Assembly (NCBI GenBank): GCA_964353745.1
Contig: CAYGWD010000009.1
Coordinates: forward strand, 1-37,325
Length of the DNA: 37,325 nucleotides
Direction of reading: 5' to 3'
From: CS1-C013 sp964353745
GTDB lineage: Archaea > Aenigmatarchaeota > Aenigmatarchaeia > Aenigmatarchaeales > Aenigmatarchaeaceae
Shown here one piece after another: positions 17,534 to 24,329 of this stretch (the stretch's first letter is position 1; each line of letters begins with the position of its first letter). The position numbers and the translations under genes were made by a program. The notes beneath the pieces are model-generated. The model made no database searches and was not told where the DNA came from. It worked only from the letters and a program-made list of their open reading frames with translations.

Positions 17534-18034
17534 ATGTACAAAATTGTTTTTTGGTTTCTGCTCTTGTGGACCGTATTAACTATGATGCTGTTTTCAAGAG
17601 GCTATGATCTTCTGAATTCTGTTCTGATCGTTCTCGTCATTGACTTGATAGCCTTGGGAATAATAGTGGAGGTTGGCAAGAAAAAGCCCTTGAATGAGAT
17701 TGGTGCAGAGATCACAGCAAAAATTGAGAACATAGAGAAAGTTTGCCAGAGCCTGCTCAACAGCACTAGCGAAGACTCGATAGTCAAAAGGATAGAAGAT
17801 GCCGTAGGCAAGCAAAAGGATGAGGTAAACTACCTGTTGGACAAGATGTCTAGGAAAATGCTGGAATTGGAGGAGAATATAAACAAGTTCGGCTATAGCT
17901 TGGCTGAGCACGTGGAGAACTTTGGAGGCAGATTGGAAAAAATTGAGAGATATGATTCTGAGGAAACTATTCCTATCGGAGAAAGCGTGTACGTTGATGA
18001 GGAAGAATTGAAAGAAGAGGAAGAGGAAAAATAA
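17534..18034 (+). CDS. Two-TM protein with a cytosolic coiled coil
   Basis: A 166-residue protein with two adjacent N-terminal hydrophobic helices (FWFLLLWTVLTMMLF and SVLIVLVIDLIALGIIVEV). The rest is a long helical, coiled-coil-like region (IENIEKVCQSLLNS ... VNYLLDKMSRKMLELEENIN) with a very acidic end (EEEELKEEEEEK-like). A TATA-like run (CTTAAATTTTTT) about 28 bases before the ATG suggests its own leaderless transcript. A membrane-tethered cytosolic coiled coil beside two MinD-like ATPases is reminiscent of a regulator or docking partner, but the family is unknown. Confidence 0.7.
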   Translation: MYKIVFWFLLLWTVLTMMLFSRGYDLLNSVLIVLVIDLIALGIIVEVGKKKPLNEIGAEITAKIENIEKVCQSLLNSTSEDSIVKRIEDAVGKQKDEVNYLLDKMSRKMLELEENINKFGYSLAEHVENFGGRLEKIERYDSEETIPIGESVYVDEEELKEEEEEK

Positions 18035-18090
18035 ATTCTCAAATTTTTTAAATAAATAACATATTTTATAAGCATATATTTCTAAATAGG

Positions 18091-18396
18091 CTAATTTCTT
18101 TTTATTCTTAGAACATCGTCTGGGGATATCCATCTACCAGGATAATCAACCGTGCGTCCATCTGGGGATACCCAATCTTTTGGATAATCGCCCCTACAAC
18201 TGCTGCATATTGAAGAACTTAAACTCTTGTATCTGTTATCTCTTTCTAATTGTCTCATTTCTTTTTCTGCTTCATCTAATCTTTTTTGTGTTCCTTTTTC
18301 AAAAGCATCTAATCTTTCTGCTAATTCCTTTAATTTCTCTTCAGCTTTACATGTTCTAGTTTCCATAGATTTTAAAATTCCAATGTATTTAACCAT
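18091..18396 (-). CDS. Coiled-coil protein with CxxC and a duplicated DYP-W-SPD motif
   Basis: A 101-residue minus-strand protein, convergent with the gene at 17534. The first 60 residues form a charged coiled coil (EEKLKELAERLDAFEKGTQK). The rest carries CSSC and two similar units, DYPKDWVSPDGRTV and DYPGRWISPDDVLR. A TTATTATAC element about 25 bases upstream supports a leaderless start at 18396. The protein-like motif repeat argues that the frame is real. The tail could be a small binding module; the CxxC alone is not enough for a zinc site unless the protein dimerises. No family recognised. Confidence 0.6.
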   Translation of the reverse strand: MVKYIGILKSMETRTCKAEEKLKELAERLDAFEKGTQKRLDEAEKEMRQLERDNRYKSLSSSICSSCRGDYPKDWVSPDGRTVDYPGRWISPDDVLRIKRN

Positions 18397-18810
18397 AAAA
18401 ATTATTGTATAATAAAACTTAAATTCTTTTCATTAATCAATCCATAAAAATCTATATATGCTTGTAACTGACTACATTTTTTAAATAATTACAGTATGAC
18501 TAAAGCATATTTATTTTAGATATATCCACACGGTTATAGAAAGGTATGAAAGTATTGCAATTGTCTTTATATGTGTCAGAGGTTTAAAAAAACCGAATTA
18601 AGAAGTATGGAATTTAAAGTTGGCTTTAATTGTAGATTGGCTTGGCCAAACTTTCTGGTATTTGATTTAATACAGCCAGTGGTAAGTAAACATTATATCA
18701 GACAAAGAATTACTAAAAATTGGGCATCCGCATAGCGACAAGTGCGGCAAATGATGGTATATTCGCACCATCAGTGCCCTTTATTTATTTTGTTAAACAG
18801 AATTATTTTC
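18397..18810. other. Intergenic region upstream of the restriction-modification cassette
   Basis: About 410 bases that are AT-rich up to 18720. They hold the promoter of the minus-strand gene (near 18410), some weak TATA-like runs and a possible 54-codon plus-strand frame (18571-18735) that I do not trust. The last part contains a compact folded element (18722-18779), listed separately, followed by the T-rich run TTTATTTATTTT at 18780-18791. That run is about 26 bases before the methyltransferase ATG and may double as its TATA element. Confidence 0.5.
18722..18779 (+). ncRNA. Compact three-stem structured element, function unknown
   Basis: Three nested stems account for nearly all of these 58 bases. 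GGGCA (18722-18726) pairs with TGCCC (18775-18779) to close the structure. CCGCA (18728-18732) pairs with TGCGG (18743-18747). TGATGGT (18752-18758) pairs with ACCATCA (18767-18773) around an 8-base loop. All 17 pairs are Watson-Crick, and the element is more GC-rich than its surroundings. It could be an RNA leader or small RNA, a terminator-like element before the T-run, or a DNA cruciform at the end of the cassette. It is too short, and lacks a T-loop, to be a tRNA. Confidence 0.45.
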
Positions 18811-19833
18811 ATGGCTAACATAGCGTTCTTTTCAAGCAAAGAAAAGATGGGAAGCGTGAGATTGAAAACTTTCATAGACCTGTTCGCTGGAATTGGGGGG
18901 TTTAGAATAGCACTTGAATCGCTTGGACTAGATTGCGTGTTCAGCTCGGAGTGGGACAAGTACGCACAAAAAACATACTATGAAAACTTTGGAGAAAATC
19001 CGGCTGGAGACATAACTAAAATTGATGAAAAGGACATACCATCTCACGACATCCTATGCGCAGGATTTCCATGTCAAGCCTTTTCAATATCAGGAAAGCA
19101 GAAAGGTTTCGAGGATACAAGAGGGACTCTATTTTTTGACATAGCAAGGATAGCAAAGTATCATAGGCCAAAGGTTTTGTTTTTAGAAAACGTGAAAAAT
19201 TTTGAAAGGCATAACGATGGGAACACGCTAAAGACTGTGCTGAGGATTTTGGACGAGCTAGGCTATTTTACTTTTTACAAAGTTTTAAAAGCAAGCCTTT
19301 ATGGGGTACCCACTTCAAGAGAACGAATATACTTTGTTTGCTTCAGAAAAGACCTGGGAGTTCCAAATTTTTCATTTCCAGAGCCTACTCTTGATAAGAT
19401 TTATTTAAAGGACATCCTTGAAAGGAATATTGATTTTTCAGAATATGAGATAAGAAGAAAAGACATAAAATTGACAAAAAAAGGCGAGCAAAAGCCGTCT
19501 TTGAGGCCTCTTCAAATAGGAACTATGAACAATGGCGGGCAAGGGGAGCGCATATACAGCATCCAAGGGCACGCGATTACACTTTCCGCGTACGGCGGCG
19601 GTGCGGCGGCAAAAACAGGTGCTTATTTGATTGACGGAAAGGTAAGAAAATTGACTCCAAGGGAATGTGCAAGACTAATGGGGTTTTCTGACGACTTTAA
19701 AATACCAGCAAGTAGGTCCCAAGCATACAAACAATTTGGGAATAGCGTTGCTGTATCTGTTCTGACGAAAATAACAAAACAGATTTTGAAGGCATGCAAG
19801 GTTGAAATAAATGAAATCAAAAGAATTGGTTAG
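18811..19833 (+). CDS. DNA cytosine-5 methyltransferase, HhaI-like, predicted GCGC
   Basis: About 340 residues from the ATG at 18811; a later in-frame ATG at 18847 is also possible. It transfers methyl from S-adenosylmethionine to cytosine C5. The motifs are in canonical order: I (FIDLFAGIGGF), IV with catalytic Cys at about residue 88 (GFPCQAFSISG), VI (LENVKNF), VIII (SRERIYFVCF), IX (RKLTPRECARLMGF) and X (YKQFGNSVAVSV). The recognition region contains GGQGERIYSIQGHAITLSAY, close to what I recall of M.HhaI (GCGC). It overlaps the restriction gene downstream by 23 bases. The methyltransferase should protect host DNA from that enzyme. Confidence 0.92.
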   Translation: MANIAFFSSKEKMGSVRLKTFIDLFAGIGGFRIALESLGLDCVFSSEWDKYAQKTYYENFGENPAGDITKIDEKDIPSHDILCAGFPCQAFSISGKQKGFEDTRGTLFFDIARIAKYHRPKVLFLENVKNFERHNDGNTLKTVLRILDELGYFTFYKVLKASLYGVPTSRERIYFVCFRKDLGVPNFSFPEPTLDKIYLKDILERNIDFSEYEIRRKDIKLTKKGEQKPSLRPLQIGTMNNGGQGERIYSIQGHAITLSAYGGGAAAKTGAYLIDGKVRKLTPRECARLMGFSDDFKIPASRSQAYKQFGNSVAVSVLTKITKQILKACKVEINEIKRIG

Positions 19834-20563
19834 GCTAGGATCTTCCACCGCAAAAGGCGGCTTTAGAAATGAGGATGATGTAGTTAGAAAGTTTAATAAT
19901 TGGAGAAGCGACGAAGACGCTCAAAAATGGCTTAAAATAATGGGATATGCATTGAAAGAAATAGAAAGAGTTATAGCCATAAAAATTCACGGCTATAAAA
20001 CTGATGTTCAAGTTCAAATAACAGTTATAATGAAAAAAACCATTTCAGCAGAAAATCTTTCGGTCAAGCTGGTGAGCAACTCCCAAGGATTCAATCAGGT
20101 AGACAAGAGATGGGTTGATAGTTATAAGCAGATGTGGAACATTCCAGACGGCGTAGCAAAGCTGTTGAAAATGTTTACGGGGGAGGCAAAGACCTGCAAG
20201 CCAAACTTGAGGGACAAAAGAAGAATGTTTTTTAACGAGATGAGCCCAAACGAACAGGAAAGCATACTTTCTTTCTTCAATAAAAATAAAATCCTAGTAA
20301 TTTCTGATGTTCTTAAGGGAAGGGGCAAGTTTTCAGCTAGCTGGATGCTTGTCGTTCTAAAGGAAAAAAGCGAAATCAAGTGGGTTTTAAAGACCATAAA
20401 TGAAGCTATGAACAAATTTGGAGAAGGCGAGGTGAGACTTACCGACAAAGGTAGCGTGAAAATAGGCAAAATAACAATGCAAAGGAAAGGCGGAGATGCC
20501 GGAAGGGAGACCTCAAAAATGCTACAATTCAAAATTAATCCTGTGGAGCTTTTTGATGCTTAG
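19811..20563 (+). CDS. Type II restriction endonuclease, HinP1I-like, predicted GCGC
   Basis: A 250-residue protein, the same size class as HinP1I (about 247). Phrases along its length match my memory of HinP1I: GSSTAKGGFRNEDD, KLVSNSQGFNQVDKRW, DKRRMFFNE, RKGGDAGRETSKMLQFKI and the final PVELFDA. HinP1I cuts G^CGC and uses an SD-x18-QxK active site. Here the aligned residues are T64-D65, x18, S84-V-K86, so the metal-binding Asp and Lys are kept but Gln is Ser. It starts inside the methyltransferase gene, giving tight coupling. A close homologue is likely; activity with the Ser variant is uncertain. Confidence 0.88.
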   Translation: MKSKELVRLGSSTAKGGFRNEDDVVRKFNNWRSDEDAQKWLKIMGYALKEIERVIAIKIHGYKTDVQVQITVIMKKTISAENLSVKLVSNSQGFNQVDKRWVDSYKQMWNIPDGVAKLLKMFTGEAKTCKPNLRDKRRMFFNEMSPNEQESILSFFNKNKILVISDVLKGRGKFSASWMLVVLKEKSEIKWVLKTINEAMNKFGEGEVRLTDKGSVKIGKITMQRKGGDAGRETSKMLQFKINPVELFDA

Positions 20564-20573
20564 GTGATGAGGA

Positions 20574-20930
20574 ATGCCAGACTTGATTTCTAAAGAAAAA
20601 AGAAGTGAAATAATGTCAAAAATAAAGTCGTCTAAAACAAAGCCAGAAATAAAAATCAAGAAAATAATGAACAAAATAGGACTCATTTATCAACCAAAAG
20701 GGATATACGGAAATCCTGACTTTGTAAATAAAAAATTGAAAATAGCTGTTTTTGTGGACGGATGCTTTTGGCATGGCTGCATAAGACATTGCAGAATGCC
20801 AAAAACGAATAGAAAGTATTGGATGCTTAAAATCAAAAGAAATGCAGAAAGAGATAAAAAAGTGACAAGAAAACTGAAGATGGAAGGATGGAAAGTTGTT
20901 AGAATTTGGGAACATGATATTTTTATTTAA
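20574..20930 (+). CDS. vsr: Very short patch repair (Vsr) mismatch endonuclease
   Basis: A 118-residue protein, shorter than E. coli Vsr (about 156), ending right after the catalytic core. Vsr nicks beside T:G mismatches created when 5-methylcytosine deaminates, which fits a C5 methyltransferase partner. Visible features are ISKEKRSEIMSKIKSSKTKP at the N terminus, the catalytic Asp of GNPDF (residue 49), FVDGCFWHGC with the zinc and catalytic Cys/His residues, and RNAERDKKV. The fourth zinc ligand of E. coli Vsr (Cys of WEC) is His here (WEHDIFI). The ATG is preceded by GGTGATGAGG, a good ribosome-binding site, 10 bases after the restriction gene. Confidence 0.9.
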   Translation: MPDLISKEKRSEIMSKIKSSKTKPEIKIKKIMNKIGLIYQPKGIYGNPDFVNKKLKIAVFVDGCFWHGCIRHCRMPKTNRKYWMLKIKRNAERDKKVTRKLKMEGWKVVRIWEHDIFI

Positions 20931-21112
20931 TTATTGTCTCTATAATTTCTATTTTTGAGAAAAGCCAAGAAAATAAGAAAAATAAATATGCTTATGAGTA
21001 AAGGTAATTTTTAAATAACTTTGAGAAATTAAAAAATGATAATTTTAAATATCTATCAAAATAATTAATCTACACTGCGGTAAGCAGTAGCATAGTGCGT
21101 TAGCTGGTTTGT
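20931..21112 (+). promoter_or_regulatory. Promoter and short structured leader of the ribosomal stalk operon
   Basis: An AT-rich stretch ends in a TATA-like TTTTAAATATC at about 21042-21052. A start about 25 bases downstream would give a leader of roughly 40 bases, unlike the leaderless genes nearby. In it ACTGC (21074-21078) pairs with GCAGT (21084-21088) around GGTAA. Archaeal L1 is known to repress its own mRNA by binding a structure like its rRNA site, so this leader is a candidate; the match to that site was not tested. Confidence 0.4.
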
Positions 21113-21751
21113 ATGGTTGATGAAAAGATAGTCAATGCTATTAAGAAAGCTAGAGACAATAAGAAGAGGAATTTCAAGCAGAGTTTTGATTTAGCTGTTA
21201 ATCTAAAGAACATAGACCTGAGAAAGCCTGAAAACAAGATCAAGACCGAGTTAAAATTACCGAACGGCATTGGAAAGGAAACCAAAATAGGAGTCATTGT
21301 CGATTCTTTATTTACACAGACGGAGAACATAGAAAACATAGTTGTCATAAGAAAGGAAAAACTGGAAAGCTTTGGAAAGAACAAGAAAGAGGCTAAGATG
21401 CTTGCAAGACAGTGCAAATACTTTTTGGCAGAAGCACCTTTGATGCCTATGGTAGGAAAATTCTTAGGACCCGTTCTAGCGCCTAGAAACCTGATGCCAA
21501 TGCCCATTCCTGCCAACGCTAACTTAGGAGGCATGGTTGACGAGAAGAGAAACGTGTTAAAGATGCAGCTGAAAGATTCGCCAACGATACACGTGTCTAT
21601 CGGGACGGAGGATATGGACGATCAGAAAATTGCTGAGAATGCTGATGCTATTATTAAAAATGTTATATCAAAGTTGCCCAAGGGAAAAGAACAGGTTAAA
21701 AATTATGTCGTCAAGCTGACAATGGGCAAGCCTGTCAAGTTCAAACTGTGA
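21113..21751 (+). CDS. rpl1: Ribosomal protein uL1 (L1)
   Basis: A 212-residue protein, the usual archaeal length. L1 forms the mobile stalk that helps release deacylated tRNA at the E site. The N-terminal helix (KIVNAIKKARDNKKRNFKQS) leads to the signature FDLAVNLKNIDLRKPENKIK. The central domain includes MVGKFLGPVLAPRNLMPMP, and the C terminus ends YVVKLTMGKPVKFKL. It starts the stalk operon, 4 bases before uL10. L11, often upstream in archaea, is not in this window. L1 may autoregulate the operon through its leader. Confidence 0.96.
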   Translation: MVDEKIVNAIKKARDNKKRNFKQSFDLAVNLKNIDLRKPENKIKTELKLPNGIGKETKIGVIVDSLFTQTENIENIVVIRKEKLESFGKNKKEAKMLARQCKYFLAEAPLMPMVGKFLGPVLAPRNLMPMPIPANANLGGMVDEKRNVLKMQLKDSPTIHVSIGTEDMDDQKIAENADAIIKNVISKLPKGKEQVKNYVVKLTMGKPVKFKL

Positions 21752-21755
21752 TTTT

Positions 21756-22532
21756 ATGGAGAAGAAGGGAAGGAAAGAAGTCGATCCGAAAAAACTAAAG
21801 GAAGTAGAAGATTTATCCAAACTTATCAATGGCTACGATGTCATAGGAATTCTAAATCTCTATAAAACTCCGGCATCGGCCCTGCAAAAAATAAAAACTG
21901 CTTTTAGAGGCAAGGCTGTGATAAAAGTTTCAAAAAAGAGCATTGTCCTGCTTGCTTTGGACAAAGCTGGCAAACAAAACCTAAAAGAATTTATAGTTGG
22001 CTATCCTGCCCTGATTCTAACAAACATGGATTCGTTCAAGATTTATAATAACTTACGCAAAAGAAAGATTCCTGCATCTGCCAAAGCAGGAGACGTTGCG
22101 ATTAAGGACATAGAGGTAAAGGCCGGTCCAACAGACCTGATGCCCGGTCCTGCCATCTCGACGTTAACTAAGGTTAAAATACCTGCCAAAGTCGAAGGCG
22201 GAAAGATTGCTATTATGAAGGATAAAGTGGTTTGCAAGGCGGGTGAGGTTGTTTCCTTGGATATGGCGTCCGCTCTTCAATTGTTAAAGCTAGAGCCGAT
22301 GGAAGTTGGATTGAATGTTGTTGTCATGGAGGAGAAAGGAATCGTTTACAAGGCAGAGCAATTGATTGTGGACGAGGAAAAAATACTTGGCGATATTCAA
22401 AAGGCAATTCAAAATGCATTTAATTTGTCTATCAATTCCGATTACCCGACGAAAGAGACTATAGGATTCATGATTTCAAAGGCATATTTGAGTGCCAAAC
22501 AACTAGCGAAAGAGACAAAGATGGAGGTATGA
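21756..22532 (+). CDS. rpl10: Ribosomal protein uL10 (P0), short C-terminal form
   Basis: A 258-residue protein that anchors the L12 stalk to 23S rRNA. The N-terminal and central domains are typical of archaeal P0: VIGILNLYKTPASALQKIKT, IPASAKAGDVAIKDIEVKAG, GPTDLMPGPAISTLTKVKIP and PMEVGLNVVVMEEKGIVYKA. It stops at YLSAKQLAKETKMEV. Archaeal P0 from Pyrococcus is about 340 residues and goes on with further L12-binding helices and an acidic tail ending in a GLFG-like motif, all missing here. The spine therefore seems to keep only its first part, implying fewer L12 dimers. The stop overlaps the next start, so no second P0 piece follows. Confidence 0.95.
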   Translation: MEKKGRKEVDPKKLKEVEDLSKLINGYDVIGILNLYKTPASALQKIKTAFRGKAVIKVSKKSIVLLALDKAGKQNLKEFIVGYPALILTNMDSFKIYNNLRKRKIPASAKAGDVAIKDIEVKAGPTDLMPGPAISTLTKVKIPAKVEGGKIAIMKDKVVCKAGEVVSLDMASALQLLKLEPMEVGLNVVVMEEKGIVYKAEQLIVDEEKILGDIQKAIQNAFNLSINSDYPTKETIGFMISKAYLSAKQLAKETKMEV

Positions 22533-23200
22533 ATGTGCCAATAATATTTAATTTTAAAATTTGCGACAATGCAAAAGAATGCAACGGAATACCAGCCTGT
22601 CCGGTAAAAGCAATAACCTGGGATGAAAAACAGAGAACATTAGTTGTAGACAACTCAAAATGTATATCGTGCGGCACTTGTGCAAAAGCATGCCCAGTTC
22701 CAGGAGCAATTTTGGTGGCCAAAACAAAGGAGGAGTTTGAAAAATTAAAAGAGCAAGTAGAAGATGAACCAAGAACAAGAACCGATCTATTAAAAGATAG
22801 ATATGGAGTAGCGCCAACAGATCAGAACTTAGTTGTAACAATGAAAAACTTTGATGAAGAAGTTTTAGAAACAGATAGAGTTGTCATCGTTGATTTTTGG
22901 GATGAACCGCACATGAAATGCAGAATATTTTCAATACCTTTAGAATCTATGATACCGAAAAAAGTTGTTTTATCAGAAATAATGGAGAACAAGAAAATCA
23001 AGGATATGAAATTCAAATTCAGAAAGATTGATGCTCAAAAGAATCCTGAGATAGCAAAAAGATATAACGTTAATACAATACCAACATTAATGATATTTTT
23101 CAAAGGAAATTCACTGGGAAGAATTGAAGGATATTACAAGATAGAAGATGAAAAAGAAGTAGAGAAAAAAGTGAAGGATATAATCAAACAAATAAAATAG
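22529..23200 (+). CDS. Ferredoxin-thioredoxin-like fusion protein
   Basis: A 223-residue protein overlapping the uL10 stop (ATGA). Residues 1-65 form a two-cluster ferredoxin-like domain: CDNAKECNGIPACP, an unusual first motif, and CISCGTCAKACP, a canonical 4Fe-4S motif. From about residue 100 a thioredoxin fold follows (VVIVDFWDEPHMKC ... KIDAQKNPEIAKRYNVNTIP), with the cis-Pro loop NTIPTLMIFFKG. The usual WCGPC is replaced by PHMKC, leaving one Cys and a His. It is cytosolic and probably carries electrons or senses redox state; classical disulfide exchange seems unlikely. Its place inside a ribosomal operon is unexplained. Confidence 0.85.
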   Translation: MNVPIIFNFKICDNAKECNGIPACPVKAITWDEKQRTLVVDNSKCISCGTCAKACPVPGAILVAKTKEEFEKLKEQVEDEPRTRTDLLKDRYGVAPTDQNLVVTMKNFDEEVLETDRVVIVDFWDEPHMKCRIFSIPLESMIPKKVVLSEIMENKKIKDMKFKFRKIDAQKNPEIAKRYNVNTIPTLMIFFKGNSLGRIEGYYKIEDEKEVEKKVKDIIKQIK

Positions 23201-23209
23201 GTGAAAAAA

Positions 23210-24328
23210 ATGGATCCGAGGCAATTTCACATTTGGGATTTTCCAACAGAAAAAATAAAAGTAAAACTTACTGATAAATACAGAAATAGATTATTCAAAA
23301 TTTTAAAATCAGAAATAGGAGGAGCTTATAGATTATCCAGATTTTTTGATTATAACAGAAGCAGTTTTTCTAAATGGAAACTAGGAAAAGAATTTATAAG
23401 ATTATCGATTTTATATAAAATGACAAATTTTTTAGCTAGTAAAGGTTATTCTGAATTTAAAAAAGAATCTTTAGAAAAGAATATATATGAAATAAAATCT
23501 GTAGGTGCTCCTAACAATAAAGCTATTATCAATCCCATCTTACCTTTAACAGAAGATGAAAGATTGGTAAAATTAGTTGCCCATATAATCGCTGATGGAT
23601 ACGAAGGATGTAAAAAAGGTAATTCTATTTCGAGAGGTGATTACTGTAATAAACAACCTGAATTAATTCAAGATTTTAAAAATTGCTTAACTGTTTTTGG
23701 TAATGTGCCAACGACTATGTGGAGAAATAAAATAAAAGAAGCTGACATTATTTTCTTTCCAGCTATTATTACTTACATACTAAAGAAGATTTATAATGCT
23801 GATAACTTTTTGTCTAAAACATCTAGAGTTCCAAAAGATATTTTGAATAGCAATAATAGTAATTTGAAATTGAATTTTTTAGCATCTTATATCGATGACG
23901 AAGCTACTGTTTATGACAGTAATGTAAAACTAGAGTGTGCAAACAAATTGTTAAGTGAAGATATTAGAAAAATGTTTATCGATTTAGATTTTGATACTTC
24001 AGATATCAAGAACGATAGAATTTATTATTTATTTAAAGTATTTAATATGGAAAAAATTAAAATTTTACCTTTAGTTCATAATATTAAAAAAGAGAGCATT
24101 ATATTTAATTTAGAGCGCTCAAAAAACAATAAAATCAAAAGAAATCATATGGAAACAAAAAATGAAATCTTAAATCTTTTAAAAATAAGGAATTATACTG
24201 CAAAAGATTTGTCTAGAAATATAGGCATTCATGAACAAACTTTGAGACGTCATTTAAGAGAATTGAAAAGTAAAAACTTAATAGTACGTAATCAAAAATT
24301 TAGTGAATTATGGTCAAGGAGGAATTAA
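23210..24328 (+). CDS. Free-standing LAGLIDADG homing-endonuclease-like protein with HTH domains
   Basis: A 372-residue protein. The ATG at 23210 is chosen because AGGTGA, a perfect Shine-Dalgarno match, lies 7 bases before it; an upstream GTG at 23201 is an alternative. An N-terminal HTH-like segment (GGAYRLSRFFDYNRSSFSKW) precedes two LAGLIDADG-like motifs about 100 residues apart: KLVAHIIADGYEG (near residue 120) and FLASYIDDEATV (near 222). A C-terminal wHTH (YTAKDLSRNIGIHEQTLRRH) ends it. The gene is clearly more AT-rich than its neighbours, a sign of recent arrival. It is not inside an intron or intein that I can see. It may be an active endonuclease, or a regulator derived from one. 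Confidence 0.82.
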   Translation: MDPRQFHIWDFPTEKIKVKLTDKYRNRLFKILKSEIGGAYRLSRFFDYNRSSFSKWKLGKEFIRLSILYKMTNFLASKGYSEFKKESLEKNIYEIKSVGAPNNKAIINPILPLTEDERLVKLVAHIIADGYEGCKKGNSISRGDYCNKQPELIQDFKNCLTVFGNVPTTMWRNKIKEADIIFFPAIITYILKKIYNADNFLSKTSRVPKDILNSNNSNLKLNFLASYIDDEATVYDSNVKLECANKLLSEDIRKMFIDLDFDTSDIKNDRIYYLFKVFNMEKIKILPLVHNIKKESIIFNLERSKNNKIKRNHMETKNEILNLLKIRNYTAKDLSRNIGIHEQTLRRHLRELKSKNLIVRNQKFSELWSRRN

Positions 24329-24329
24329 T

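Noticed and set aside
17594..18133. 179-codon minus-strand frame opposite the coiled-coil membrane protein
   Set aside because: Its Phe/Leu-rich composition mirrors Lys/Glu codons of the plus-strand gene; no start signal was seen.
18571..18735. Possible 54-residue plus-strand gene ending inside the folded element
   Set aside because: A weak TATA-like run exists before an internal ATG at 18607, but the peptide has no recognisable domain and its end runs into the structured element, which explains the local base composition better.
18722..18779. tRNA or tRNA fragment
   Set aside because: At 58 bases it has only two inner hairpins, no T-loop consensus and no anticodon arm of the right size.
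23210..24328. Intein or group I intron endonuclease inserted in a host gene
   Set aside because: Both flanking genes are intact with their own starts and stops, and no splice-junction residues or intron core were visible, so it is free-standing.
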